Assembly (NCBI GenBank): GCA_029257045.1
Contig: JARIDB010000179.1
Coordinates: 1-64,000 of the forward strand
Length of the DNA stretch: 64,000 nt
From: Clostridium sp.
GTDB lineage: Bacteria > Bacillota > Clostridia > Clostridiales > Clostridiaceae
Reading direction: 5' to 3'
A model generated the notes under the pieces. That model saw nothing but the letters and a program-made list of their open reading frames with translations, had not been told where the DNA came from and did not search any database. Each line of letters opens with the position of its first letter. Within the stretch, counting starts at the first letter, position 1. This document shows positions 1 to 8,793 of the stretch, piece by piece. A program made the translations under genes and the position numbers.

Positions 1-71
1 AAAGCCGCAAATAAATCTAAAAAGAAAATCTTTTTATAAGGCTTATAGTAACTTATAAATTTTTTTATCAT
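1..71 (-). CDS. ABC transporter permease/ATPase, N-terminal fragment
   Basis: Only the first 23 codons lie in the window. The start codon is ATG at 71-69, with an AAGGAG-type ribosome binding site just upstream. The peptide opens MIKKFISYYKPYKKIFF, the usual beginning of clostridial multidrug-type ABC half-transporters, in which a fused membrane domain and ATPase export lipids or drugs. The next gene upstream, yaaR, ends 33 bases away on the same strand. The family call rests on this short N-terminus alone, and the substrate is unknown. Confidence 0.55.
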   Translation of the reverse strand, partial: MIKKFISYYKPYKKIFFLDLFAA

Positions 72-104
72 AACCTAATCTCCTTGTCTCTTGTATAATT
101 TAAT

Positions 105-527
105 TTATCTATATATATCAACTATCAATCCTTGTATTTCATCAATTGATGCTGCAATATTCAAATTATCAGTTTCATTGCTTAATAATGTTTGAGTTAT
201 TTCTTCAAGTTTTTGATCTATTGTATCTATTGTTACAAAATATTGGGTTTGCCAAAAGCTTATATCCTTTTTAGTATTATACATAAATTTTAAAATAGAT
301 TCTAAATATTCCTTTATCATCTTTTTATAGGCAATTACATCTCCATAGGTTTTCGTAATAACTAATCTGTTGCCCTTTTTATGAATATCTTCTATCATTT
401 GTTTTAGCTCTTCTTCTGATTTTCTTTCTTTAGCTTGACTAAAGCTTTGAGAAAAGTCCTTTTTACTTGATACAATTTTTCTTTCTTGTTTTATAAGTTC
501 TTTTCTATTAATTCTTCCTATTTCCAA
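105..527 (-). CDS. yaaR: YaaR family protein (DUF327)
   Basis: A 140-residue soluble, charged, largely helical protein of the YaaR/DUF327 family, whose biochemical role is not established. The pattern fits the family: a basic N-terminus (MEIGRINRKELIKQERK), a middle helix with GNRLVITKTYGDVIAYKK, and a C-terminal segment ending IQGLIVDIYR. The start is taken as TTG at 527, because AAGAGGTG sits at the right distance and overlaps the alternative GTG at 536. In Bacillus subtilis yaaR lies among DNA-replication genes near tmk and holB. Here only the start of an ABC exporter is visible downstream. Confidence 0.75.
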   Translation of the reverse strand: MEIGRINRKELIKQERKIVSSKKDFSQSFSQAKERKSEEELKQMIEDIHKKGNRLVITKTYGDVIAYKKMIKEYLESILKFMYNTKKDISFWQTQYFVTIDTIDQKLEEITQTLLSNETDNLNIAASIDEIQGLIVDIYR

Positions 528-684
528 ACCTTTCACCTCTTTTGCATAATCTTATTTCTATTATACCACTAATTCAAAAAATTTTTTTCTATTCTTTCCC
601 ACGTATTAATAATTATTAAATCATTTATGCTATACTTATAAGAATATATTATTTTTACAAATATTGTATTTAGGAGGTATGTAT

Positions 685-3327
685 ATGTGGTTCAATAAAA
701 GTTCTGAAGAAATTGTTAATTCCTTATCTTCTAACATCGTTAATGGATTATCTTCAGAGGAAGTAAAAACTCGTCTAGAAAAAAATGGTTTAAATAAACT
801 TATTGGGAAAAAGAACAAATCAATTTTTCAATTACTATTTGCACAAATTAATGACGCTATGATTTATATTTTACTTGTAGCAGCTTTAGTTTCTGCAATA
901 GTTAATGAAATTAGTGATGCAATTATAATTGTTATAGTAGTTATTATAAATGCAATCATAGGTGTTGTTCAAGAAACAAAAGCAGAAAAAGCCTTAGAAG
1001 CTTTAAAAAATATGTCTACTCCAAAGGCTTTAGTTAAAAGAGATGGACAAATAATAGAAATAGATTCTGATAAAGTTGTTATAGGTGATATTGTAGTTAT
1101 TGATGCTGGTAGATATATTCCGGCAGATATAAGATTAGTTGAAACTGCAAACTTAAAAATCGAAGAATCTGCCTTTACTGGTGAATCGGTTCCTTCCGAT
1201 AAAGATTCTAAAGTTATCTTGGAAAATAAGGAAGTACAAATTGGAGACCAGCATAATATGGCTTTTATGTCTACTTTAGCAACCTATGGAAGAGCAACTG
1301 GTATAGTAGTTGCTACAGGTATGGATACAGAAATCGGTAAAATTGCTAAAATGTTAGACAAAGAAGAAGATAACAGTACCCCTCTTCAAAAGAAACTTAA
1401 TAAATTAGGTAAAACTTTAGGCTTCTTAGCTATTGGTATTTGTGCAATTATGTTTGTTATATCCATGTTTCAAGGAAGAGACTTTATTGAAATGTTCATG
1501 ACTTCTATAAGTTTAGCTGTTGCTGCTATTCCAGAAGGGCTCCCTGCAATAGTTGCTATAGTTCTTGCAATGGGAGTTCAACGAATGATAAAGGAAAATG
1601 CAATTATCAGAAAATTGCCTTCTGTTGAAACCTTAGGTTCTGTTAATGTAATCTGCTCTGACAAAACAGGAACCTTAACTATTAATAAGATGACTGTAAA
1701 AAAATACTTTGTTAATGGAAAAGCTAATAATTTAGAGGACATAAATAAAACAGAGCATGAAAGTAATTTACTTATAGAAGGTATGATTTTATGTAATGAT
1801 GCTACCTCTAAAGATGGTATCCAAACAGGAGATCCAACAGAAGTTGCTTTAATCGATGTAGGTAATAAGATTAATATTTTAAAAGATTATTTATCTTCTC
1901 TTCATAAAAGAATTAATGAAATTCCTTTTGATTCTGATAGAAAGCTAATGACTACAGTAAATAAGTATGATAATACTTTTAAGGCTTTTACTAAAGGAGC
2001 AATTGATAATATTTTAAATATATCAAATAAAATTTTAATTAATGGAGAAATCTTAGATTTTACAAAAGAGGAAAAAGAAAAGGTATTAAAATCTTCTAAT
2101 ATTATGTCTGATGATGCCTTAAGAGTTCTTGCTTTAGGTTATAAAGATTTATCTGATACTCATTTTCAAATTGATGAACTTGAAGAAAATTTGATTTTTG
2201 TTGGATTTATGGGAATGATAGATCCACCTCGTGAAGAAGTTAAAGGATCTATTGAACTTAGTAAAAAGGCTGGTATTAAAACTATAATGATTACTGGTGA
2301 TCATAAAAACACAGCTGTTGCTATTGCTAAAGAACTTGGTATTGCAAGTAGCATTGATGAAGCTATGGCTGGTAGTGAAATAGATAATTATAGCGATGAA
2401 GAGTTTTCAAAAATAGTTAATAATTATAGGATTTTTGCAAGAGTATCACCTGAGCATAAAGTTAAAATAGTAAAAGCCTTTAAATCCCATGGAAATATAG
2501 TTTCTATGACTGGAGATGGCGTTAATGATGCTCCTTCTCTTAAGGCTGCTGATATCGGAGTAGCTATGGGAATAACTGGTACAGATGTAGCTAAAGGTGC
2601 CGCTGACATGGTATTAACTGATGATAATTTTACAACTATAATTAAGGCTGTTGAAGAAGGAAGAAATATATTTAATAATATAAAAAAATCAATTATGTTT
2701 TTACTTAGTTGTAATCTCGGAGAAATAGTAGCTTTGTTTGTAGCTATATTATGTAATTTAGATTCTCCTCTACTTCCAATACACTTACTTTGGGTCAACT
2801 TAATAACTGATAGTTTTCCTGCCTTAGCTTTAGGTGTGGATCCTGGTGATGAAGGTATAATGGATTTACCTCCAAGAAATCCAAAGGAAAGCTTATTTGC
2901 TGGTAGAATGGGTAAAATGGTTATAATAAATGGTATCTTAATAGGTGCTACTACATTGTTTGCATTCCTATATAGTGAATATTTATATCCAAGTTCCTTA
3001 AGACATGCTCAAACTATGGCCTTTGTAGTCCTTAGTGTATCTCAATTGTTTTATTCTCTTTCAATGAGAAATGAAAATAAATCTATATTACAAGTTGGGA
3101 TATTTAAAAATAAATGGCTTATAGGCTCTATAGTACTTGGAATATTTATTCAATTTGCAATAATAACTATTCCATTTACAGCGACTATATTTAAAGTTTA
3201 TCCTTTAACTTTAAATGATTGGATATTAGTTATATTAATATCTTTAATACCATTTTTAATTAATGAAATTCTAAAAATATTTTTTAGAATAAGTGAAAAT
3301 AAAAAAAATAAAAAAATTAATAATTAA
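685..3327 (+). CDS. P-type calcium-transporting ATPase, SERCA-like (type IIA)
   Basis: An 880-residue membrane pump that exports Ca2+ using ATP. An N-terminal cation-ATPase domain is followed by the actuator motif TGES (about residue 165), the M4 motif PEGLPA (about 283), the phosphorylation site DKTGTLT (Asp at about 326) and the hinge TGDGVNDAP (about 609). Ca2+ ligands known from SERCA are present: NLGE in M5 and NLITD in M6. The M5 Glu is kept, whereas some bacterial homologues such as Listeria LMCA1 have Arg there. ATG at 685 is preferred because AGGAGG at 672-677 is correctly spaced; earlier TTG and ATG codons overlap or touch it. The gene is monocistronic and ends in a hairpin shared with the converging ABC operon. 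Confidence 0.9.
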   Translation: MWFNKSSEEIVNSLSSNIVNGLSSEEVKTRLEKNGLNKLIGKKNKSIFQLLFAQINDAMIYILLVAALVSAIVNEISDAIIIVIVVIINAIIGVVQETKAEKALEALKNMSTPKALVKRDGQIIEIDSDKVVIGDIVVIDAGRYIPADIRLVETANLKIEESAFTGESVPSDKDSKVILENKEVQIGDQHNMAFMSTLATYGRATGIVVATGMDTEIGKIAKMLDKEEDNSTPLQKKLNKLGKTLGFLAIGICAIMFVISMFQGRDFIEMFMTSISLAVAAIPEGLPAIVAIVLAMGVQRMIKENAIIRKLPSVETLGSVNVICSDKTGTLTINKMTVKKYFVNGKANNLEDINKTEHESNLLIEGMILCNDATSKDGIQTGDPTEVALIDVGNKINILKDYLSSLHKRINEIPFDSDRKLMTTVNKYDNTFKAFTKGAIDNILNISNKILINGEILDFTKEEKEKVLKSSNIMSDDALRVLALGYKDLSDTHFQIDELEENLIFVGFMGMIDPPREEVKGSIELSKKAGIKTIMITGDHKNTAVAIAKELGIASSIDEAMAGSEIDNYSDEEFSKIVNNYRIFARVSPEHKVKIVKAFKSHGNIVSMTGDGVNDAPSLKAADIGVAMGITGTDVAKGAADMVLTDDNFTTIIKAVEEGRNIFNNIKKSIMFLLSCNLGEIVALFVAILCNLDSPLLPIHLLWVNLITDSFPALALGVDPGDEGIMDLPPRNPKESLFAGRMGKMVIINGILIGATTLFAFLYSEYLYPSSLRHAQTMAFVVLSVSQLFYSLSMRNENKSILQVGIFKNKWLIGSIVLGIFIQFAIITIPFTATIFKVYPLTLNDWILVILISLIPFLINEILKIFFRISENKKNKKINN

Positions 3328-3343
3328 TATATAAAAAAATGAT

Positions 3344-3379
3344 TTTTAAGGAGTAGAATTAATTTTCTACTCCTTAAAA
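3344..3379. terminator. Bidirectional terminator, Ca2+ ATPase / amino acid ABC operon
   Basis: A perfect 15-bp stem (TTTTAAGGAGTAGAA with its complement) closes a 6-base loop and carries A/T tracts on both flanks. It lies between converging genes and overlaps the stop codon of the leftward ATPase gene. Confidence 0.85.
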
Positions 3380-4051
3380 TATATTACCTTCTTTTAATAT
3401 TCCTTTATCCATTGAATATATTTTATCTGCTACAAGTTTAGCAAATGTCATATCATGAGTTATTATAAGTACACTCATCCCATCTTTAGATAAGCTTCTT
3501 ATAAGTTTTGCAACCTCTTCTGTCAATCCTGGATCTAGTGCTGATGTAGGTTCATCAAAACACATAAGCTTAGGGTTTAATGCTAAAGCCCTGCCTATTG
3601 CAACTCTTTGTTTTTGACCTCCTGATAATTGATATGGATACATGTCTATTTTATCAGTAAGATCTAAAAATTCTAAAATATCCTCTCCTATTTTTACTGA
3701 ATCTTCTTTACTTTTATTTAAAACCCTTATAGGTGCTTCTACAATGTTTTCTATTACCTTCATATGTGGAAATAAATTAAAGTTTTGAAAAACTAATCCT
3801 ACATCTTTTCTTATTTCATTAAATTCTTTTTTTGATTTATAAATTCCATCTACGCACATAGATTTATTATTAATTTCAATAAAACCATTATCACAAAGTT
3901 CTAATCCGGCAATACATCTTAATAATGTTGTTTTACCTCCCCCTGATGGACCTACTATTACTACTATTTTTCCATTTTCTATTTCTAAATCTATACCTTT
4001 TAAAATTTCGTTTTTACCGAATTTCTTTTTCAAATTATTGATTTTAAGCAT
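3374..4051 (-). CDS. Polar amino acid ABC transporter, ATP-binding protein
   Basis: A 225-residue ATPase of the GlnQ/HisP type that energises amino acid uptake. Walker A reads GPSGGGKTT near residue 30, the signature is LSGGQKQR, Walker B is LMCFDEPTSALDP, and the switch histidine follows in LIITHDM. ATG at 4051 is chosen because GGAGG lies just upstream; the longer reading from 4069 would overlap the permease gene. It is the last gene of a leftward operon of binding protein, permease and ATPase. Substrate specificity cannot be read from this subunit. Confidence 0.9.
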   Translation of the reverse strand: MLKINNLKKKFGKNEILKGIDLEIENGKIVVIVGPSGGGKTTLLRCIAGLELCDNGFIEINNKSMCVDGIYKSKKEFNEIRKDVGLVFQNFNLFPHMKVIENIVEAPIRVLNKSKEDSVKIGEDILEFLDLTDKIDMYPYQLSGGQKQRVAIGRALALNPKLMCFDEPTSALDPGLTEEVAKLIRSLSKDGMSVLIITHDMTFAKLVADKIYSMDKGILKEGNIF

Positions 4052-4061
4052 ATTCCTCCCC

Positions 4062-4715
4062 CTATTCATAGTAATTGAATCTTTTCTCTATAACTTCAAG
4101 TAATTTACTTATTATAGTATTAAATATAAGATACACTATACCAACAACTACAAACGGCATAATAGATGAAAGTCTGTTAGCTGCTATTTTTGCAATTTTA
4201 AGTAATTCATCTAATCCTACTACATAAATTAAAGATGTATCTTTAACTAATGTAATAACTTCATTAGCTACTGGTGGAAAAATTATTCTTATTGATTGTG
4301 GCATTATTATTCTAAAAAATGTATCCCTTTTACTTAATCCTAAAATATCTGCTGCTTCATATTGTCCTTTATCTATAGATAATATACCTGCCCTAAATAT
4401 TTCACCAAAATATGCCCCATAATTTAGAACCATGGCTAATATTGCTGCTGGAAATCTGTCTATAGTAATACTTGCAATATATGGTAGCCCAAAGAATATA
4501 AATAATATTTGTAATAATAAAGGTGTACCTCTAAATACTGTTACATATATTCCAGAAATATATTTCAAAACCTTTATTTTTGAAATTCTAAATTGTGCTA
4601 CTATAATACCTAAAGGTATAGATAATACTAAAGTTATAATAAATATTTTAATTGTAACCTTTAATCCTTCTAAAAGTTGTGGAATAATTTCTAGTATATT
4701 TTTTATAATATCCAT
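4062..4715 (-). CDS. Polar amino acid ABC transporter, permease
   Basis: A 217-residue inner-membrane permease of the HisM/GlnP family. It opens with a hydrophobic segment (ILEIIPQLLEGLKVTIKIF), has several further membrane spans, and carries the EAA loop that docks on the ATPase (GQYEAADILGLSKRDTFFRIIMPQS). VFRGTPLLLQ is typical of the family. The start at ATG 4715 follows an AGAGGTG site, whereas the upstream ATG at 4748 lacks one. The gene sits between the binding-protein and ATPase genes, with about 10 bases to the ATPase start. Confidence 0.9.
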   Translation of the reverse strand: MDIIKNILEIIPQLLEGLKVTIKIFIITLVLSIPLGIIVAQFRISKIKVLKYISGIYVTVFRGTPLLLQILFIFFGLPYIASITIDRFPAAILAMVLNYGAYFGEIFRAGILSIDKGQYEAADILGLSKRDTFFRIIMPQSIRIIFPPVANEVITLVKDTSLIYVVGLDELLKIAKIAANRLSSIMPFVVVGIVYLIFNTIISKLLEVIEKRFNYYE

Positions 4716-4798
4716 ATTTACACCTCTTTGCAAAATTAACTTTCTCAAAATTAAAAACTCACATCAGTGAACCTACATTTAAATTTAATAAATCTTTT

Positions 4799-5602
4799 TT
4801 ACTTAGCTATAATATTGTCACCGAACCATTTTTTTGATATTTCTCCTGCTTTTCCTTCATTTACAACATCATCAAAAGCTTTATTAAAGGCCTCTACTAA
4901 TTTAGTATCTCCCTTTTTCATTCCTACTGCGTAAGCCTCTTTCCCAAAATCTTCAGTTAATATTTTATATTTATCTGCCCCTCTTAAATTTATATAATAT
5001 TTTGCTAAAATTTCATCTGCTACTACTGCATCTAGCCTTCCCACTTCTAGATCCATTAATGCTTCACTATTAGTCTCAAAGGTAACAATAGTTCCATCTT
5101 TAAAAGTTTCTACTATATCACTATCAGTTTCTATTGCATCTACTGCACTTGATTGGTTTTGGGCTCCAACTATAGCTTCTTTTAAGTCATCTTTATTATT
5201 AATTTTTGAATCTGATAAAGTAATAATAACTTGTCTATTATTTAAATAAGCCTTTGAAAAATCTACTTTTTCTTTTCTTTCTTCTGTTATACTATAGCCA
5301 TTCCATATAAAATCTATATTCCCGTTATTAAGCTCTGTTTCTTTCATACTCCAATCTATTGGTTGGAAAATTATTTCCTTGTTAAGCTTTTTACCTATCT
5401 CTTTAGAAAGCTCTATATCAAAACCCGTGTATTCTCCCTTTTCATCTTTAAATCCCATTGGTACAAAAGTATCATCAAAGCCTAAAATTAATTTCCCCTT
5501 ATTCATACTAGTACTACTACTATTTTCACCTTTACCACAAGATACTAAACCTATTGCTAAAACTATAATTAATAAATAATTCCCTATTTTTTTAAATTTC
5601 AT
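4799..5602 (-). CDS. Amino acid ABC transporter substrate-binding lipoprotein
   Basis: A 267-residue secreted lipoprotein that captures an amino acid for the permease downstream. The N-terminus has Lys residues, a hydrophobic stretch and the lipobox LVSC (Cys about 22), then a low-complexity Ser-rich linker. The mature part fits the bacterial solute-binding protein family 3: GFDDTFVPMGFKDEKGEYTGFDIEL and the turn IDFIWNGYSITEERK. ATG at 5602 is 8 bases from GGAGAG; the in-frame TTG at 5608 is too close. First gene of the operon. Cystine, glutamine and related polar amino acids are all possible ligands. Confidence 0.88.
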   Translation of the reverse strand: MKFKKIGNYLLIIVLAIGLVSCGKGENSSSTSMNKGKLILGFDDTFVPMGFKDEKGEYTGFDIELSKEIGKKLNKEIIFQPIDWSMKETELNNGNIDFIWNGYSITEERKEKVDFSKAYLNNRQVIITLSDSKINNKDDLKEAIVGAQNQSSAVDAIETDSDIVETFKDGTIVTFETNSEALMDLEVGRLDAVVADEILAKYYINLRGADKYKILTEDFGKEAYAVGMKKGDTKLVEAFNKAFDDVVNEGKAGEISKKWFGDNIIAK

Positions 5603-5655
5603 AATCAATTCTCTCCTTTTAAATAAATTAATGTTACAATATCCATTTCTCTATT

Positions 5656-5688
5656 CATTACTTTATCACTCTAAAGTAATGAAGTCAA
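5656..5688 (-). promoter_or_regulatory. Promoter of amino acid ABC operon with overlapping palindrome
   Basis: On the minus strand TTGACT (5688-5683) and TAAAGT (5665-5660) are 17 bases apart, a sigma-A arrangement. A perfect 10-bp inverted repeat, CATTACTTTA / TAAAGTAATG with a 6-base spacer, fills most of the -35/-10 spacer and the whole -10 box (5656-5681). That position suits a repressor operator. It is not followed by a T run, so it is not a terminator. No regulator gene lies next to it. Confidence 0.55.
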
Positions 5689-5752
5689 TAAGTTTTAAAA
5701 GTTTCTTTTTAAATATAACTTTTAAGACTATATTATAAATTATAGTAAAAGC

Positions 5753-5791
5753 TTAAAAAAAAGTCCTAACCCCCATTAGACGTTAAGACTT
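5753..5791 (-). terminator. Terminator downstream of cvfB
   Basis: Read leftward, a 10-bp stem (AAGTCTTAAC pairing with GTTAGGACTT, one G-U pair) is followed directly by eight T residues. This is a textbook intrinsic terminator about 105 bases past the cvfB stop codon. Confidence 0.8.
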
Positions 5792-5896
5792 ATTCTTATT
5801 AATAAACCTACTTTAGTAGTTCCTAAAATTCAATTTCACTTTTCATTTAAAATTCTATAAAAATTCTAGAATTACTATATATATAACTTTGAAATT

Positions 5897-6739
5897 TTAT
5901 TTCAATCTTGTTCCTTCTTCATCTTGAGTTATTATTTCTTTTTTCATTAATCCACCAAGAGCCATTTTAAAGTAATTTTTACTAGTATTAAATTTAGCCT
6001 TTATATCTTCAGGTTTTGACTTATCATTTAAAGTCATAAAGCCTCCATTCTTTTTTAAATACTTTAATATTTCTTCTTCTAATGTGTCTTTTTCGCTTAA
6101 CCTTGATTGTCTTGGAGTTAAACCTATAACACCATCTTCATATATTCTTTTAACTCTTAATTGCATTTCTGTTCCTGGATATATTTCTGTATAGTATTCA
6201 TTTGGAAGAATTATCCCCCTATATTTTGAATCTATAGCAACATTAATTGTTCCATTTTCTCCTCTTGAGTAAACTTGTGCAATAACATCGTCTCCAGTTT
6301 TATATTCTTTTCCAACTTCTGATGCTATAATTATGTAATTATCGATTTGTGTTGTGGCTGCTAATCTTCCTGTCTTATCTACATAAATATAAAATAAGTA
6401 TTGACTGCCTTTATGTAATTTAAATCTTTGCTCTTTTAAGGGTACAAAAAGATCTCTATCAAGTCCAAAATCTACAAAAGAACCAAATTCTGTTTGGAAA
6501 ACAACTTTAAGATAAGCTACTTCACCTACTATAGCTATTGGCTTTTTAAACGTAGCTATAGGTCTATCCTTTGAGTCTCTGTAAACAAACACTTCTATCT
6601 TTTCACCAATTTCTAAATTTCTATCTTCTAACATAGATTTTGGCATAAGGACTTCTTCTTTTTCTTCATCTCCTAAATAAAATCCAAAATCTTTTTCTCT
6701 TTTAACTTCAAGTATATTATATTTTCCTATATTAATCAT
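5897..6739 (-). CDS. cvfB: S1-domain RNA-binding protein CvfB
   Basis: A 280-residue cytosolic protein of the CvfB/YitL family, with repeated S1-like OB folds and a C-terminal winged helix. Visible parts are an N-terminal S1-like unit (about 5-60), GEVAYLKVVFQTEFGSFVDFGLDRDLFVP (second unit), the sequence TGDDVIAQVY (third unit), and a helical tail with LKKNGGFMTLNDKSKPEDI. CvfB affects virulence gene expression in Staphylococcus and binds RNA. ATG at 6739 follows AGGAGG. It is monocistronic with its own terminator. Confidence 0.85.
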   Translation of the reverse strand: MINIGKYNILEVKREKDFGFYLGDEEKEEVLMPKSMLEDRNLEIGEKIEVFVYRDSKDRPIATFKKPIAIVGEVAYLKVVFQTEFGSFVDFGLDRDLFVPLKEQRFKLHKGSQYLFYIYVDKTGRLAATTQIDNYIIIASEVGKEYKTGDDVIAQVYSRGENGTINVAIDSKYRGIILPNEYYTEIYPGTEMQLRVKRIYEDGVIGLTPRQSRLSEKDTLEEEILKYLKKNGGFMTLNDKSKPEDIKAKFNTSKNYFKMALGGLMKKEIITQDEEGTRLK

Positions 6740-7032
6740 TTTTCCTCCTAATTTAAGTATTCTAAATTTAACTTAACTTTAGAAAATCTTTTTTAAATTT
6801 AAAAAATTCTTCTATTATAACTTATCTTATTATATCAACAGTATCTTATATATAGCAAGTTTTATAAGTAACAGTGTTTTTATTCCTAACCTTATTTGCT
6901 CTATATAAATAACCTTATATTTATATTTTATCTTTTAAAAGTTATTTTATCTTTATAAAATATTATTGTCATTATTTCTATCTATTAAACACTATATATA
7001 TAATAATAATAATAATTTTATTGGAGATAATC

Positions 7033-8040
7033 TTGGGTAGAAAAAAGAGTAAATATTTAAAAGACTTTGATAAAGATAATATAAAATTTTATTATGGGAT
7101 TCCCCATTGCCACACAAGTTTTTCTACGGGAAAAGGATCCCCTAATCAAGCTTATGAATACGGGAAAAAATCAGGTCTTGACTTTATGTTTTTAACTGAT
7201 CATAATTCTTATCTTAATGAATATATAAAGATAAAAGATGATAGTTATTCAAAATTTCAAGGTGCTAGATATTATGCCTATAGAATGAGAAAAAAATATG
7301 AGGATTTTATTCCATTAGTTGGTTTTGAAACTAAAACTAGTCTTTATGGAGATCTAAACATATTGAATTCTGAAAACTTTTTTACAGGAACTGTGAAAGA
7401 TTTGAATGTTTTATCCTTATGGATGCTAAATAACCCAGATGCTTTTATATCTATAAATCATCCACATAAAAATATAAAGTCTTTACCTTATAATGAAATA
7501 TTGAATAAATTAATTACTTGTATTGAAGTAGGTAATGGAAATCCTGATGCTAAATATACAAGGCATGAAAAATACTATTTTAATCTTCTAGATGCAGGAT
7601 GGAAACTTGGAGCAATTAATAGTCAGGATAATCATAGTATTAATTTTGGTGATTCTGAAAATTTAACTGTTTGCTTATGTAACGCTCTTTCTACTAATGA
7701 AATAATAGATTCTTTTAAAGAACGACGAACTTATTCTACTGAATCTAAATATCTAAAGATGTATTTTACTATAAATGATTCCTTTATGGGAGAGGAGATA
7801 ATTTATAATTCTGACAAGTTAAGGTTCATGATATATACAGAAGATATAAAATATAAGATTAAGGAAATTCAAATAATATCTAACAAAGAAAAAATAATAA
7901 AAAAAATTGAAAATATAAATTTAAATAGTATTAAATATTTATACGAACATAAAAAAGAATCAGATGAAAATTGGTATATAGTAAAAATTATAGAAGAAAA
8001 CAACAAAATATCTTTTAGCTCTCCTATTTTTATTACTTAA
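7033..8040 (+). CDS. PHP domain phosphoesterase-like protein
   Basis: A 335-residue protein whose first 250 residues form a PHP (polymerase and histidinol phosphatase) domain. Metal-binding motifs are visible in order: HCHTS near residue 25, FLTDHNS near 53, GFETK near 100, INHPHKN near 143 and SQDNHS near 200. The tail from about 245 is beta-rich, low in motifs and has many Asn and Lys. TTG at 7033 is taken as the start because GGAG at 7023-7026 is properly spaced; an in-frame TTG at 7021 lies before that site. The substrate is unknown. It stands alone between two leftward genes. Confidence 0.75.
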   Translation: MGRKKSKYLKDFDKDNIKFYYGIPHCHTSFSTGKGSPNQAYEYGKKSGLDFMFLTDHNSYLNEYIKIKDDSYSKFQGARYYAYRMRKKYEDFIPLVGFETKTSLYGDLNILNSENFFTGTVKDLNVLSLWMLNNPDAFISINHPHKNIKSLPYNEILNKLITCIEVGNGNPDAKYTRHEKYYFNLLDAGWKLGAINSQDNHSINFGDSENLTVCLCNALSTNEIIDSFKERRTYSTESKYLKMYFTINDSFMGEEIIYNSDKLRFMIYTEDIKYKIKEIQIISNKEKIIKKIENINLNSIKYLYEHKKESDENWYIVKIIEENNKISFSSPIFIT

Positions 8041-8116
8041 AAAGGTGAACATATAATAGTTTGCTTATGACTTCGCTACACCCCAAGTCATCGCAAAACA
8101 TTATAATTTCCTATAA

Positions 8117-8149
8117 AAAATAAAGCATACAATTTGTATGCTTTATTTT
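8117..8149. terminator. Bidirectional terminator, PHP gene / small membrane protein
   Basis: A long A-T closed stem around GCATACA / TGTATGC with a 3-base loop and A/T tracts on both sides, between converging genes. A second imperfect stem (TTTGC and ATGACTT arms, about 8062-8098) lies just before it on the plus strand. Confidence 0.8.
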
Positions 8150-8154
8150 AAACC

Positions 8155-8493
8155 TTATTTATTTTGATTATTTTTTAAATGCTTAACTCTATTTGGTTTA
8201 GCTTTAGGTCTAATTTCCATTTTCTTTTCTTTCTTTTTAGGTCCACCTGTGCTTTGAATATCCATAAACCATAAAAAGAACCAAACAATCACTAAGCTAA
8301 ATGCCATATTCAACCACATATTTTGTATTTTTATAAAGAATTGTGCTGCAAAAAGTACGATTGTTATAGATAAAATAATCCATTTATTAACTCTTACTTT
8401 ATTAAAAACATATTTTCTTCCTAATGTTAATAATCCAACCATTAACACTATTGTAACTAAAATGTATAGAATAGTAATAATTATACCTGGCAT
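8155..8493 (-). CDS. Hypothetical small membrane protein
   Basis: 112 residues that I do not recognise. Three hydrophobic segments are evident (about 3-25, 39-55 and 62-78), followed by a strongly basic, Lys/Pro/Asn-rich cytoplasmic tail (GGPKKKEKKMEIRPKAKPNR). The first segment begins right at the N-terminus. ATG at 8493 follows AGGAGG at good spacing, which supports real translation. It is monocistronic, with a strong terminator downstream and about 300 bases of AT-rich intergenic sequence upstream. No function can be proposed. Confidence 0.7.
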   Translation of the reverse strand: MPGIIITILYILVTIVLMVGLLTLGRKYVFNKVRVNKWIILSITIVLFAAQFFIKIQNMWLNMAFSLVIVWFFLWFMDIQSTGGPKKKEKKMEIRPKAKPNRVKHLKNNQNK

Positions 8494-8793
8494 ATCTATT
8501 CCTCCTTAAAATATTAGTAAATAAAATAATTATAGCTTTAAATGATTAATTTTAAAAAACATCCATTATTTAATCATTTTATTGCCATAATAATATATTA
8601 AAAGAAATATTACATATTTTCAATAGATATATATTTATATATTAGTTTTATATATAAATTATACCCTATTATTAAGATTACATAAAATTTTATAAGTTTA
8701 TTTATTAATTTTGTTATAAATCCCTTCTATTTTAATGAATTATTTGATAAAATAAATTAAGTAATAAAAATATGTTAATTAAGGGGTGATTTT
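8494..8793. other. Intergenic region between divergent genes
   Basis: About 300 bases of extremely AT-rich sequence between the small membrane protein gene and the Lrp-type regulator gene. It must hold two divergent promoters, but with this base composition I cannot single out convincing -35/-10 pairs. No ORF with a ribosome binding site, no hairpin terminator and no RNA gene is seen. Confidence 0.5.

Noticed and set aside
2424..2798. Long minus-strand ORF within the Ca2+ ATPase gene
   Set aside because: It is an antisense shadow of a clearly coding frame with conserved motifs.
4432..4770. Plus-strand ORF opposite the amino acid permease gene
   Set aside because: Shadow of the permease frame, with no ribosome binding site.
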